Positions 25,405 to 33,573 of a stretch of 64,000 bases of DNA are shown one piece after another. The position numbers were made by a program, and so were the translations under genes. Under the pieces are notes generated by a model that was given only the letters and a program-made list of their open reading frames with translations, searched no databases and was not told where the DNA came from. How positions within the stretch are numbered: the first letter of the stretch is position 1; each line of letters opens with the position of its first letter. Origin of the DNA: Polyangiaceae bacterium (GTDB lineage Bacteria > Myxococcota_A > Polyangia > Polyangiales > Polyangiaceae); NCBI GenBank assembly GCA_029266615.1, contig JAQSWN010000005.1, positions 1-64,000 of the forward strand, in the 5' to 3' direction.

Positions 25405-26543
25405 AGCCAGCGAAGGGCATTCGGAAAGTCTGCCTGAGCGGCGAGCGGCGGGTAGTGGGTGTCTTCGCCAGGGCGGTACCGGTAGTGGTAACCGAGCTCG
25501 GTGAAGACCTCGGCCGCCTCGTCGTTGGCGGCTTTGAAGCCCTTCAGGTCCTTCGTGCCGGCCAGGTGGTAGATGCGCAGTGGCTTGGCGGTAGGCGAAG
25601 TCTTGAATTCATCGGGGAATCTGCCGCCGCGGTTCGGAAAGCTGGGGCTCGCGGTGAGCATCTTGTGGAAGCGGTCCGGGTAGTACCAGCCAGCGATGAT
25701 CGACGCGATGCCGCCAGAGCTGTGGCCGCCGATCGCCCAACCATCCGCATCCGTGACGATGGTGTACTTGCTCAAGATGTTCGTCGGCAGAAATTCCTGA
25801 GTGAGGAACTTGCCATACTGATCGCTCGGCGAGTCGTACTGAATGGCGCGCCCTGGGTCGCCTCCGCCCACTTTGCGGCCGTCGCTCGTGCCCGGGTAGA
25901 TGAACACCGCGATCGTGACCGGCATCGACCCTTCGTGAATGAGGTTGTCGAAGACGAGCGGGGCGTTGAACTTCGCGTCCGTGAGCGCAGGGTTGCCGGT
26001 GTAGTGATAGCCGTCGTTGAAGACCATGAGCGCCGCGGCGTGGCCGGCCTTGTATTGCGCGGGCACGTACACGTAGTAGGTGAACTTCCACTGGCTCCAA
26101 TCCGTGTAGGTGCCAGTTTGCGTGTGCAAGAAAGGGCCGGTGACGGCTCCTTCCGGAGCGCCGGCGGTGCGGGTCTGGCTTTCTGCTGTGAGCGTGTAGG
26201 GCGGGGGCTGCGGGAAGGTGCCGTCCCCTTCCGTGCCCGGATCCGTCTGCGTGCCCATGGTGAGGCTCGCGGGTCCGCCCCCAGCGGCGCTGCTTGCCGC
26301 ACCGGCCGCGCCGCTGGCAGCAGCGCCCGCAGTGGCTGCGCTGCCGCCCGCGGCTCCCCCCGTTCCGCCACCGCCGCTGGCGCCTTGTCCGCCCACACCG
26401 GCCCCCGCCGCGCCACTGGATCCGCCTGAGCCGGCCGCGGTTTGGCCGCTTCCTCCGTTAGGCAACGGAGGGGCCGAGCCGCCGGTTTCCGATGAGCAGG
26501 CCAGCAGAGAGAGGGGAGCGAGGAGGAGCAGAGAGAGCCGCAT
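25377..26543 (-). CDS. Alpha/beta-hydrolase (Fes-/esterase D-like) lipoprotein
   Basis: 388 residues from ATG 26543 (a GTG lies directly before). The signal ends in lipobox LSLLAC, followed by a very long Gly/Ala/Ser linker (about 25-95). The catalytic part has a beta-sandwich entry segment with YYVYVPAQY and MVFNDG, the nucleophile elbow GGHSSGG, an acid in the DLKGF region, and the final His in EDTHYP. This matches the putative esterase (Fes/IroE) group, which cleaves siderophore esters or acetyl/feruloyl esters on polysaccharide. Substrate unknown. It overlaps the kinase remnant at its 3' end by 28 bp. Confidence 0.87.
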   Translation of the reverse strand: MRLSLLLLAPLSLLACSSETGGSAPPLPNGGSGQTAAGSGGSSGAAGAGVGGQGASGGGGTGGAAGGSAATAGAAASGAAGAASSAAGGGPASLTMGTQTDPGTEGDGTFPQPPPYTLTAESQTRTAGAPEGAVTGPFLHTQTGTYTDWSQWKFTYYVYVPAQYKAGHAAALMVFNDGYHYTGNPALTDAKFNAPLVFDNLIHEGSMPVTIAVFIYPGTSDGRKVGGGDPGRAIQYDSPSDQYGKFLTQEFLPTNILSKYTIVTDADGWAIGGHSSGGIASIIAGWYYPDRFHKMLTASPSFPNRGGRFPDEFKTSPTAKPLRIYHLAGTKDLKGFKAANDEAAEVFTELGYHYRYRPGEDTHYPPLAAQADFPNALRWLWRGYRAAP

Positions 26544-26627
26544 CACGTCGATAGTGATGTCCAGAGCGGCGGCGGTCTGCGCGCTTTGTGTCGCCGGCGG
26601 TTCTTTCCGGGAATGGTGTGGGCGGCG

Positions 26628-27515
26628 CTACTCCGCGGCGTCCTTACAGCAGCGAAACCCGGTGGAGTAGTCGTGATACCCCGGGTCGTGCGCGGCCGTG
26701 ACGTACTGACAGCCGTCTCCGTGCTGGCTCATGGTGCTAAAAAATCCGCCCATGAAGATGCCGTTACCGGGATGCTTGCCGATGCGGCGCTGGACTACCG
26801 CCGGGACTGGCAGCTTGGAACGGAGTGACCCATCCACCCGATCCGCCACCCATTCGTGCAGGTTGCCGACCATGTCCATGACCCCTTCGGTCGTTTGGCA
26901 ACCGCTGTACTCGCCGGCCAGCGCCAGGAAGCCTTCGGTTTGTGCGAGCTTCGGATCATTGAAGTCGCGGTAGCTCCAATTGTTGGCGGTCGCGCCGTGA
27001 AGAATTGAGAGGAGGTGAGGCTTGCCCACGTTGCAGCGCCCTTTTTCGTAACGCGCGCCATACGGATACGTCGTTTTCTGTGCGCCCGTGCAGGCGCGGT
27101 ACCATTCCGTGAGCGAGCAGAGCCGTTTACCGGCGTTCTGACATGCGGACGCGGCTGCGACCTGACTGATGAAGGCTTGGGGTTTGACCCCGGGGCTGCA
27201 CGCCGCGACGTAGCGCTTCTTTTCCGGTAGCTGGTGAGCGGGGTGACCGACGAGCTCGCCACTTGCGTTCTCCTCCAACAGGTGGGCCTCGTAGCGATCC
27301 ACGCAGGTGCCGGCCACCAGCGCCATCTGCGCGGGGCAACGTGCCATGGCTTTGAGCGACGACTGAGCGCGCCCCGCCGCCGACGAACGCGCAGCGGCCC
27401 CTGATTTGGGCTTCGCGTTGGAGCCAGACGCGAAAAAGGCGATAGCGCCGCAAGATGCGAGCAAGGTAGCGGTGCCGAGCAACCAGGTGCTTGGCGGGAC
27501 GCGACCAGCGAACAT
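26628..27515 (-). CDS. SUMF1/formylglycine-generating-enzyme-family protein
   Basis: 295 residues. An N-terminal hydrophobic segment (about 10-32) contains LLASC; it may be a lipobox or a plain anchor, since it stays hydrophobic after the Cys. The domain reads CPAQMALVAGTCVDRYEA (about 58-75), RLCSLTEWYRACTGA, MDMVGNLHEWVADRVDG and the C-terminal GFRCCKD, the standard SUMF1/PvdO/EgtB layout. The catalytic Cys pair of true FGE cannot be placed with certainty. It may modify or bind a periplasmic substrate. It starts 9 bp after the 2H phosphoesterase gene. Confidence 0.87.
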   Translation of the reverse strand: MFAGRVPPSTWLLGTATLLASCGAIAFFASGSNAKPKSGAAARSSAAGRAQSSLKAMARCPAQMALVAGTCVDRYEAHLLEENASGELVGHPAHQLPEKKRYVAACSPGVKPQAFISQVAAASACQNAGKRLCSLTEWYRACTGAQKTTYPYGARYEKGRCNVGKPHLLSILHGATANNWSYRDFNDPKLAQTEGFLALAGEYSGCQTTEGVMDMVGNLHEWVADRVDGSLRSKLPVPAVVQRRIGKHPGNGIFMGGFFSTMSQHGDGCQYVTAAHDPGYHDYSTGFRCCKDAAE

Positions 27516-27524
27516 CCCCGAGGC

Positions 27525-27947
27525 TTAGCTCATGTCGGCGGCTTCGGCTTCGGAAATTGCGGGTACCCACCGCAACGTACCGCGCAGCAGCTCCGTGCGC
27601 GGACTCGGCGTGCCGGATTGCAGCAACGCGTTGGAGTCGCGGGAGCGGGCGGTAGTACTGCGGCTCACCGTCACGTGCAGCCGGCCAGCATCGTGCTTGC
27701 GCCGTGAAGAGCCGTCCAGCTCGACCAGCCAAGCTTGAACGTGCTCGTTCTGGTATTCCGCGATGACCTGCAGAGTCAGCTCGTCTCCCTCGCGCCAGGC
27801 GCCGTCCAGGTAGTCCGACACGGTCGCGTCGTCGGGCGCGGCGTGAGCCAAGGTGAGGTGGTCGCTCTTCACGATCGGGAGCCGCGCCTGCTGGGCGGTC
27901 TTCTCCCGGGATTCAACGTCTAGAACTACGTACAGATGACGAGGCAC
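27525..27947 (-). CDS. 2H phosphoesterase-like protein (LigT/tRNA-ligase-like)
   Basis: 140 residues with the two H-x-T motifs that define the 2H fold: HLTLAH (about 31-36) and HVTVSRS (about 92-98), spaced as in LigT and fungal tRNA ligase cyclic phosphodiesterase domains. It would open 2',3'-cyclic or 2'-5' phosphodiester bonds in RNA or nucleotides. It is cytoplasmic, without signal. The downstream neighbour (9 bp) is the SUMF1 gene and the divergent neighbour is the MCP gene, so the role is not explained by context. Family call rests on the paired HxT motifs. Confidence 0.68.
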   Translation of the reverse strand: MPRHLYVVLDVESREKTAQQARLPIVKSDHLTLAHAAPDDATVSDYLDGAWREGDELTLQVIAEYQNEHVQAWLVELDGSSRRKHDAGRLHVTVSRSTTARSRDSNALLQSGTPSPRTELLRGTLRWVPAISEAEAADMS

Positions 27948-28052
27948 GGAGTCTATCAGTCCCGGGGAGCACCAGGATAAGGAGCCCAGGGCGCCGAACC
28001 AAGGACTTTCCCCATGTGGGTGACGGTGAGGTGATGGAGCTCAGTGGGTGGC

Positions 28053-28084
28053 GGCTTGGACCGGACTAGTCGGCGGTCCAAGCC
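28053..28084. promoter_or_regulatory. 11-bp perfect hairpin upstream of MCP gene
   Basis: GGCTTGGACCG (28053-28063) and CGGTCCAAGCC (28074-28084) are perfect reverse complements around a 10-nt loop. The element lies 50-82 nt upstream of the MCP start, in the region divergent from the 2H gene. No T-run follows. It may be an operator or an mRNA leader hairpin. Confidence 0.55.
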
Positions 28085-28134
28085 CGGACTGAAGAACCAA
28101 GCCGGGTAGCCGTTGTGGCGACGAGGCTCCGCTC

Positions 28135-30177
28135 ATGTGGATTCGTTTCCTCTCCGTCCGCACCCGTCTGTTGCTCGGCTTCTCCATTCTCATGGCGTTG
28201 ATGGTCGTGGTGGGGCTGCTCTCGGTGGACCGACTGTCACAGCTTCGCCGCACGATACGGGTCGCGACGCATGACGTGCCGGAGAAGGTGGACGCTGCGA
28301 ACGCGCTGATCGACGCTGTCAACGAAGGCGCGCGCTTCAAGCTCGCGCTCTTCGCCACGCGCTCGCCGGAGCTGATTGAGCGCTCGTCGCGCGGCGTGGC
28401 GGACGCCCGCAGCCGCATCAACGCCGCCTACGAGAAGCTCGACAAGCTGTTCAACGTGAAGAACGGCGGTGACCGCGACTCCTTCGAAGCCTTGGAGAAG
28501 GTCAAAGCGCTGCGCAAGACGCACGTCGCGGCCTTCGACGACGCGGCCAAAATCAAGAAGGCGGGCAAAGACGCCGAGGCCGACAAGCTGCTCGGCGAAA
28601 CCGTACTGCCCAGCCTCACCGAGTACATCGGTGGCATCAAGAAGCTGATCGCGATTCAAGAGCGCCATATGGCTGCAGAAGCCAAGTCCGCGGAGGTGAC
28701 CGCCGTCACCAGCCAGCAGCAAATCTGGTGGTTGTGCGGGACCGCGGTGGGGCTCGGGTTGTTCGTGGCGTGGGCGATCTATCGCAGCATCTGCGCGCCG
28801 CTTTTGCGTCTTACCGTCGCCGCGCGTCACCTCACGGTCGGCGACTGCGACGTGGTGATTCCGGACACGTTGGCGCGTGACGAAGTCGGCGCGCTCGCGC
28901 TCGCGATGTCGGAAATGGCCAAGGCCGAGGCCGATTTGGCCCGCGCCGCGCAAAAGCTCTCGACCGGTGATACCTCGGGCGAGGTTCGGGTCCGTGGGCA
29001 CAAGGACTTGCTCGGCCGCAGCATGCTGGGCTTGAAGCAAACCGTGACCGCGTTGGGCGACACTTTGGGCAAGCTCACGTGCGCCGCGCGTGAAGGGCGC
29101 TTGGCGGAACGCGCGCCGGCAGAGCGCTTTCAGGGCGGATTTCGGGAGTTGGTGCGTGGCTTGAACGACATGCTCGACGCCATCCTCGAGCCGATCGGGG
29201 AAGCTCGGCGCGCGCTGGAAGCCATCGCCGCGCGTGACCTCTCGGCGCGCATGTCCGAAGAGTTTGCCGGTGATCACCGGCGCTTGGCCGTGACCTTCAA
29301 TGCCGCGACGGAAGCTCTCGACCAGACCCTGCTCGAGGTGCAGGGGTCGGCGGGGCAGGTGCAATCCGCTTCGCAGCAGATCGCCCAAGGGGCGCAGACA
29401 CTGGCGCACGGAGCCACCGAGCAAGCGGCCTCGCTGGACCGTGTGAACGCGAGCCTCGAGCAGCTCAGCAACGCAACTCGAGAAAACGCCGGCCGCGCCG
29501 ATAGCGCTCTGGCCCTGTCGGCCGAGGCGCTCGCCAGCACCGAGCGGAGTACCACCGCCATGACGCAGATGTCGGAGGCCATGGTGCGGATTCGCGAGTC
29601 CAGCGCGGACACCGCGCGCATCCTCCGAACCATCGATGAGATAGCGTTTCAGACCAACATCCTCGCGCTGAACGCCGCGATCGAAGCCGCCCACGCAGGC
29701 GAGGCGGGACGAGGCTTCGCGGTCGTGGCGGAGGAGGTGCGCATGCTCGCGCGCCGAAGCGCCGAGGCGGCCAAGCAAACGTCAGGCTTGATCGAGGAAG
29801 CGGTGAAGGCGGCCCAGCGCGGGGTCGAGCTCGAGCAAACGGTCGCGGGCGAGCTGCTGGGCGTCTCGGAGACCGTTCGCAGTGTCGGGCAGGTGCTCCG
29901 CCAAGTCGCAGTCTCGTGTGGACGTCAGCGGGACGACCTTACTCACATCTCCAGCGCCGTCGGCGATTTGAACGGCACCACGCAGCACACGGCCGCGGCG
30001 GCCGAAGAGTCGGCGAGCGCGGCCGAAGAGCTGGCAGGTCAAGCGACGATGCTCACCGGCATGGTGGAGACGTTCGTGCTTTCCGAGGAGCAAGACTACC
30101 CGCGCCACAGCCCGCACGACGACGAATCGGGTACGTACCGAACCGTGCCTCCCGTCAACGACGCATTTCAGCGGTGA
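28135..30177 (+). CDS. Methyl-accepting chemotaxis protein
   Basis: 680 residues. TM1 (about 10-31), a 4-helix-bundle-type periplasmic part (about 40-190), TM2 (about 196-217), HAMP (about 218-272), a second HAMP/coiled-coil stretch, then a long signalling domain (about 400-650). The hairpin tip EIAFQTNILALNAAIEAAHAG (about 502-522) is invariant in MCPs and contacts CheW and CheA. There is no CheR/CheB pentapeptide at the C-terminus. It has no che genes as neighbours, so it is an orphan receptor, probably feeding a distant Frz/Che pathway that controls gliding or development in a myxobacterium (inference). Confidence 0.95.
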   Translation: MWIRFLSVRTRLLLGFSILMALMVVVGLLSVDRLSQLRRTIRVATHDVPEKVDAANALIDAVNEGARFKLALFATRSPELIERSSRGVADARSRINAAYEKLDKLFNVKNGGDRDSFEALEKVKALRKTHVAAFDDAAKIKKAGKDAEADKLLGETVLPSLTEYIGGIKKLIAIQERHMAAEAKSAEVTAVTSQQQIWWLCGTAVGLGLFVAWAIYRSICAPLLRLTVAARHLTVGDCDVVIPDTLARDEVGALALAMSEMAKAEADLARAAQKLSTGDTSGEVRVRGHKDLLGRSMLGLKQTVTALGDTLGKLTCAAREGRLAERAPAERFQGGFRELVRGLNDMLDAILEPIGEARRALEAIAARDLSARMSEEFAGDHRRLAVTFNAATEALDQTLLEVQGSAGQVQSASQQIAQGAQTLAHGATEQAASLDRVNASLEQLSNATRENAGRADSALALSAEALASTERSTTAMTQMSEAMVRIRESSADTARILRTIDEIAFQTNILALNAAIEAAHAGEAGRGFAVVAEEVRMLARRSAEAAKQTSGLIEEAVKAAQRGVELEQTVAGELLGVSETVRSVGQVLRQVAVSCGRQRDDLTHISSAVGDLNGTTQHTAAAAEESASAAEELAGQATMLTGMVETFVLSEEQDYPRHSPHDDESGTYRTVPPVNDAFQR

Positions 30178-30213
30178 GTCGCGCCTCGCGGCGGGGTTAC
30201 GCTTCCCGCGGCG

Positions 30214-31131
30214 TTGCCCCATGCTGAGCGCGCCTTGACCGAGCGCAGTCGCGGAGTTCTCTACGCCCTCACCGCCTACGGCTTGTGGGGTCTCATGCCG
30301 CTCTACGTCAAGGCGCTGGGCAACGTGCCGCTCTTGCAAATCATCGCGCACCGGGTCGTCTGGGCGTCGTTGCTGCTTGCGCTGCTCGTGTTGGCGACGG
30401 GGCGCGTGGCCTGGCTCGCGTTGCTCCGGCAACAGCCGCGCCTGTTATGGACGTTCGCGCTCAGCGCGGCGGCGCTCAGCGTCAATTGGCTCATGTACAT
30501 CTGGGCCGTGGGTCAAGGCCGGGTGGTCGACGCAAGCCTGGGCTACTTCATCAATCCGCTCGTCAGTGTCGTGCTCGGCTTGGTCGTGCTCAAGGAGCGC
30601 TTGCGTCCCGCCCAATGGGCTGCCGTCGGCGTGGCTGCGTTCGGCGTCGCGTGGCTTTCATTGCTCGCGGGCGAGCTGCCGTGGATTGGGCTGACGGTCG
30701 CGGCTAGCTTCGGCGTCTATGGCCTGCTGCGGAAGACGGCACCAATCGACGCACTCGGTGGGCTCACTCTGGAGACTCTTCTCCTGCTGCCCGTCGCGCT
30801 CGGTTATGTCCTCTACTCGTCGTTTCGTAGTGGCGGCGCGTTCGCGGGTGGGGGGCTGAATCGCACGCTGCTGCTGCTGGCAGCCGGCCCGGTCACCGCG
30901 CTTCCGCTGCTCGCTTTCGGCGCAGGAGCGCGTCGTATTCCGCTCGCGCTGGTCGGCATCCTTCAGTACGTCTCCCCGACGCTTCAGCTCCTCCTCGGCA
31001 TCCTCGCCTTCGGCGAGGCGCTCCCCGCTCGGAAGTTAGCCGGTTTTTCTCTCATCTGGCTAGCCGTCCTGCTCTATTCGATAGAGTCGCTGGCTCGTCG
31101 TGCTCGCCCTGCGGTGGACGAACGCGCTTAG
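30214..31131 (+). CDS. rarD: RarD-type EamA transporter
   Basis: 305 residues with about ten hydrophobic segments. The N-terminus GVLYALTAYGLWGLMPLYVKAL and the YFINPL motif are characteristic of RarD/ chloramphenicol-sensitivity-type EamA permeases. It is an inner-membrane transporter, physiological substrate unknown. The first candidate starts are TTG at 30214 and TTG at 30235; no clear ribosome site favours either, and homologues usually begin shortly before RGVLYAL. It follows the MCP gene by 36 bp in the same direction and is probably unrelated to it functionally. Confidence 0.88.
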   Translation: MPHAERALTERSRGVLYALTAYGLWGLMPLYVKALGNVPLLQIIAHRVVWASLLLALLVLATGRVAWLALLRQQPRLLWTFALSAAALSVNWLMYIWAVGQGRVVDASLGYFINPLVSVVLGLVVLKERLRPAQWAAVGVAAFGVAWLSLLAGELPWIGLTVAASFGVYGLLRKTAPIDALGGLTLETLLLLPVALGYVLYSSFRSGGAFAGGGLNRTLLLLAAGPVTALPLLAFGAGARRIPLALVGILQYVSPTLQLLLGILAFGEALPARKLAGFSLIWLAVLLYSIESLARRARPAVDERA

Positions 31132-31236
31132 CGCACCTGCAACTACTAGCTCGAGCGTATTCCTTTTCGATTCAGAGCGGGCTACTACGGAAAAGGCGGG
31201 GAAGATCTACCAACCCCCCGCGTACTTACGCAAACA

Positions 31237-31686
31237 ATGAGAGCCGTAGCGGTATTCCTGGGGTTACTGATGATGATGTTGCTCGTGCCCGCCCGGGCCG
31301 AGGCCAAGGGCATTCCTTTGATCTACAACACGGGCGATCACGCTTTTCCGACGGGACCGCTGCCGGCCCCACTCGACAAGGAGCCGGATCTCGCCGGTTA
31401 TGAAGCTGGCTACATGTGCCAGGTGAAGGGCGTCCTGTGGTCGTACTTTTCGGTGTCCGACTGCAAGCCCGTCGCGTTCAAAGGGGACACGTACATCGAC
31501 GACGCGGAGGTCGTGAAGGCGATCACCGCGAAGTATACCGAAGCGGACATGCAGCGCGGCTTGTGGGGACGCTTCGGGTGGATGCTCGGAGCTCTCGTGA
31601 TCGTCGCGGGCGCGATCTTCTGGCTGAAAGAGAAGATCTCCGGCGAGAAGGACGAGTCAGACGCAGAAGAGAAGAACGAAGCCTGA
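31237..31686 (+). CDS. Small secreted or membrane-anchored protein, unknown family
   Basis: 149 residues. An N-terminal signal peptide (MMMLLVPARAEA, cut after AEA) leads into a mature region with two Cys (MCQVKG, DCKPV) that could form a disulfide, then a C-terminal membrane segment (RFGWMLGALVIVAGAIFWL, about 109-127), ending in an acidic/Lys tail. The Ala/Lys-rich end faces the cytoplasm if the topology is N-out. No family is recognised. It is followed by a good terminator hairpin at 31707-31749. A single-gene unit. Confidence 0.72.
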   Translation: MRAVAVFLGLLMMMLLVPARAEAKGIPLIYNTGDHAFPTGPLPAPLDKEPDLAGYEAGYMCQVKGVLWSYFSVSDCKPVAFKGDTYIDDAEVVKAITAKYTEADMQRGLWGRFGWMLGALVIVAGAIFWLKEKISGEKDESDAEEKNEA

Positions 31687-31706
31687 GCCTTCGTTAGGGC
31701 CGCTTC

Positions 31707-31749
31707 AAGGCGAGTTTCGCGGGGGGGCGAGGCTCGCCTTCGGATTTTT
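31707..31749 (+). terminator. Rho-independent terminator after the small membrane protein gene
   Basis: AAGGCGAG (31707-31714) pairs perfectly with CTCGCCTT (31733-31740), with an 18-nt loop, and is followed by CGGATTTTTG. The inner GGCGAGGCTCGCC can form an alternative smaller hairpin. It lies 21 bp after the stop at 31686 and before the convergent P-loop kinase gene. Confidence 0.65.
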
Positions 31750-31754
31750 GTAGC

Positions 31755-32294
31755 TCACCCTTCGTCCGACGAGACCAGCTCGGGCTCTCCGGGAAACGCG
31801 TGCGTCGTGTCGAAGCGCAGGTGAGGGTATGCGGGCGGCGGCTCGTACGGCGCGATGGCACGGTAGGCGGCGTAGTCTTCGAGCTTGGCCGCGTCGCGAG
31901 GATTGCCTCGAGATCGCAGCCGCGCCTCTCGGACCTGCTCGTCGCAGACGAAGTAGTGCACCTGTACGGAGCGACCGCACTTGCCTGCCAGCCATTCGCT
32001 GAAATTCGGAAGGCGCCGCTCGAGCGTGAACGGCGCCACGATCACCACCGGACCCGCGCAATCGCGCGCGATCGCGAACAACGTTTCGTGCACGGCGTCG
32101 CGGAAAACGCGCTTGTACTCCGCAGAGTCGCGATCGTTCTCGCTCCGGCCGAGCTCGCGCTGCGCCGCCATCACCACGCGCTCGCTCACCGTGTCCAGGT
32201 CGAGCAGCGCGGCGCTGCGGCGCTGGGCAACACGCTTGGCCCAAGTTGTTTTGCCGGTTCCGGCGTTGCCACAGACGACCGCGAGGGACGGCAT
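31755..32294 (-). CDS. P-loop ATP-binding protein, AAA_33/kinase-like
   Basis: 179 residues. Walker A is GNAGTGKTTW (9-18), followed by LLDLDTVSERV (the switch/DxD strand) and the Walker B-like IVAPFTLERRL. This is the layout of small nucleotide/nucleoside kinases or AAA_33 proteins such as zeta-toxin-like or Pnkp-like kinases. The substrate cannot be read from the sequence. It faces the small membrane protein gene (convergent, terminator between) and is divergent from the methyltransferase gene. No antitoxin-like gene lies beside it. Confidence 0.78.
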   Translation of the reverse strand: MPSLAVVCGNAGTGKTTWAKRVAQRRSAALLDLDTVSERVVMAAQRELGRSENDRDSAEYKRVFRDAVHETLFAIARDCAGPVVIVAPFTLERRLPNFSEWLAGKCGRSVQVHYFVCDEQVREARLRSRGNPRDAAKLEDYAAYRAIAPYEPPPAYPHLRFDTTHAFPGEPELVSSDEG

Positions 32295-32549
32295 GAGGTC
32301 GCCACTTTAGTCAGGACCGACGCCCCGGCCCACGGTAACGAGCGCGGACGGAGAATATGGGGGCAATGACGCGCCCTCGGTCCGCGGCAGCTAGAGCTCC
32401 TTGGGTCGTGATCTGCGACTTCGTGTTCGACGTCAAAAAGTGAGCCTGATTGCAGACCGCGCCCGGGCCGCGAGCGCATCTTGCGGTGAGATACCGGCCG
32501 ATGCTATCCGGCCCGCATCTCTCGCATCGGTTCGATCTCCGCCTGGGCG

Positions 32550-33113
32550 TTGCTGCTCATCGCCAGTTGCCGCTACCCGGCGCGTGACCTGCCCGGCGCA
32601 TGGCTGCAAATCGACCGCGACCGGCCGCTGCGGCAGCCGGACGTGCCCTACGAACCTTCCTCGGATCGGGCCATTGGGGCCATGTTGGAGCTGGCCGCGC
32701 CGCATCGCGAAGACGTGATCTACGATCTCGGATGCGGCGACGGCCGCGTCGTGATCGACGCCGTACGCCTCAGCGGCGCACGCGGCGTGGGCGTGGACCT
32801 CGATCCCAAGCTCGTCCGGCTCGCGCAAGCTAACGCCGCTCGCGCGGGGGTCTCCGGCCACGTGAGCTTCTACACTCGAGATCTCTTCGAGACCGAGCTG
32901 CGCGAGGCGAGCGTAGTTTTTCTGTTCTTGTGGCCAGAAATAAATCGGCGCCTGCTGCCGAAGTTGCTGCGCGAGCTGCGGCCGGGGGCGCGCATCGTCT
33001 CCAACATGCACGACATGGGCGAGTACGCTCCCACGCGCCGCATCACGCTGCAGGGCGGACCCCAACCGCACCACGTTTACTTGTGGGTCGTACCGGACAG
33101 CGCCGCCAAGTAG
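32550..33113 (+). CDS. Methyltransferase with lipobox-like N-terminus
   Basis: 187 residues if TTG 32550 is used. Motif I DLGCGDGRVVID (about 59-70), acidic VGVDLDPKLV and the RDLF/WPEINRRLL segments place it in class I methyltransferases (Dot1-/Methyltransf_25-like). The reading frame is open upstream to a stop at 32487 but offers no ATG, GTG or TTG before 32550, and it reads SISAWALLLIASC there: a signal-like stretch with LIASC just after TTG. A lipid-anchored methyltransferase would be unusual. Either the start is upstream with a rare codon or the N-terminus is eroded. Its end overlaps the convergent Nudix gene by 37 bp. Confidence 0.75.
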   Translation: MLLIASCRYPARDLPGAWLQIDRDRPLRQPDVPYEPSSDRAIGAMLELAAPHREDVIYDLGCGDGRVVIDAVRLSGARGVGVDLDPKLVRLAQANAARAGVSGHVSFYTRDLFETELREASVVFLFLWPEINRRLLPKLLRELRPGARIVSNMHDMGEYAPTRRITLQGGPQPHHVYLWVVPDSAAK

Positions 33114-33484
33114 ACGCCCATTTCCCAATCGAGGCGCACGCTTTCCAGCCGCTCCCACCACAGCTCGAACGTGACGTCTTTCGAGCCCACGTGTTGCCAG
33201 CGCTCTGGGCCGGCGCCCTCGACCACGACGTGAAAGAAGTGGCGGAGGTGCGGCGGCCCCGCGTCGACCTTCAGCTCGTAAACGGCGGCGCCCAAGTAGC
33301 GCGCGACGCGCAGCGACGTTAAGCCGGTCTCCTCCTGCACCTCGCGCCGCGCGGCGTCCGCCAGGGACTCGCCTGGCTCGACGCTGCCGCCCGGTACTTG
33401 AACTCCTTGATCTGGCCGCCCCAGTTGCCGAAAGACGAGCAGCCGCCCGGCGCGCGTCACGTACCCGAGCGCCTTCGCCTTCAT
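33077..33484 (-). CDS. Nudix hydrolase
   Basis: 135 residues from ATG 33484; the frame extends to 33589 but the extra residues overlap the ArsR promoter. The Nudix box GGSVEPGESLADAARREVQEETGL spans about 33-56 and keeps all metal-binding Glu residues (GX5EX7REUXEEXGU). It hydrolyses nucleoside diphosphates linked to another moiety; substrate not determinable from sequence. The preceding KALGYVTRAGRLLVFRQL strand is typical of MutT-type proteins acting as housecleaners. It converges on the methyltransferase gene, whose last 37 bp it overlaps. Confidence 0.9.
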   Translation of the reverse strand: MKAKALGYVTRAGRLLVFRQLGRPDQGVQVPGGSVEPGESLADAARREVQEETGLTSLRVARYLGAAVYELKVDAGPPHLRHFFHVVVEGAGPERWQHVGSKDVTFELWWERLESVRLDWEMGVYLAALSGTTHK

Positions 33485-33538
33485 CGCGATCAGGGTACCC
33501 AGAACGTCATGAATTTTATGAAGAATCTGACTAGGCAC

Positions 33539-33566
33539 TTGACGTATTCCCATTAGGGAATATGTG
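33539..33566 (+). promoter_or_regulatory. ArsR gene promoter with 18-bp palindromic operator in the spacer
   Basis: -35 TTGACG is at 33539-33544 and -10 TATGTG at 33561-33566 with a 16-nt spacer. The palindrome TATTCCCATTAGGGAATA (33545-33562: arms TATTCCC / GGGAATA, spacer ATTA) fills the spacer exactly. This is the expected place for an ArsR-type repressor site. The -10 lies seven bases before ATG 33574, so the transcript would be leaderless or nearly so. Confidence 0.65.
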
Positions 33567-33573
33567 TTGGTGC

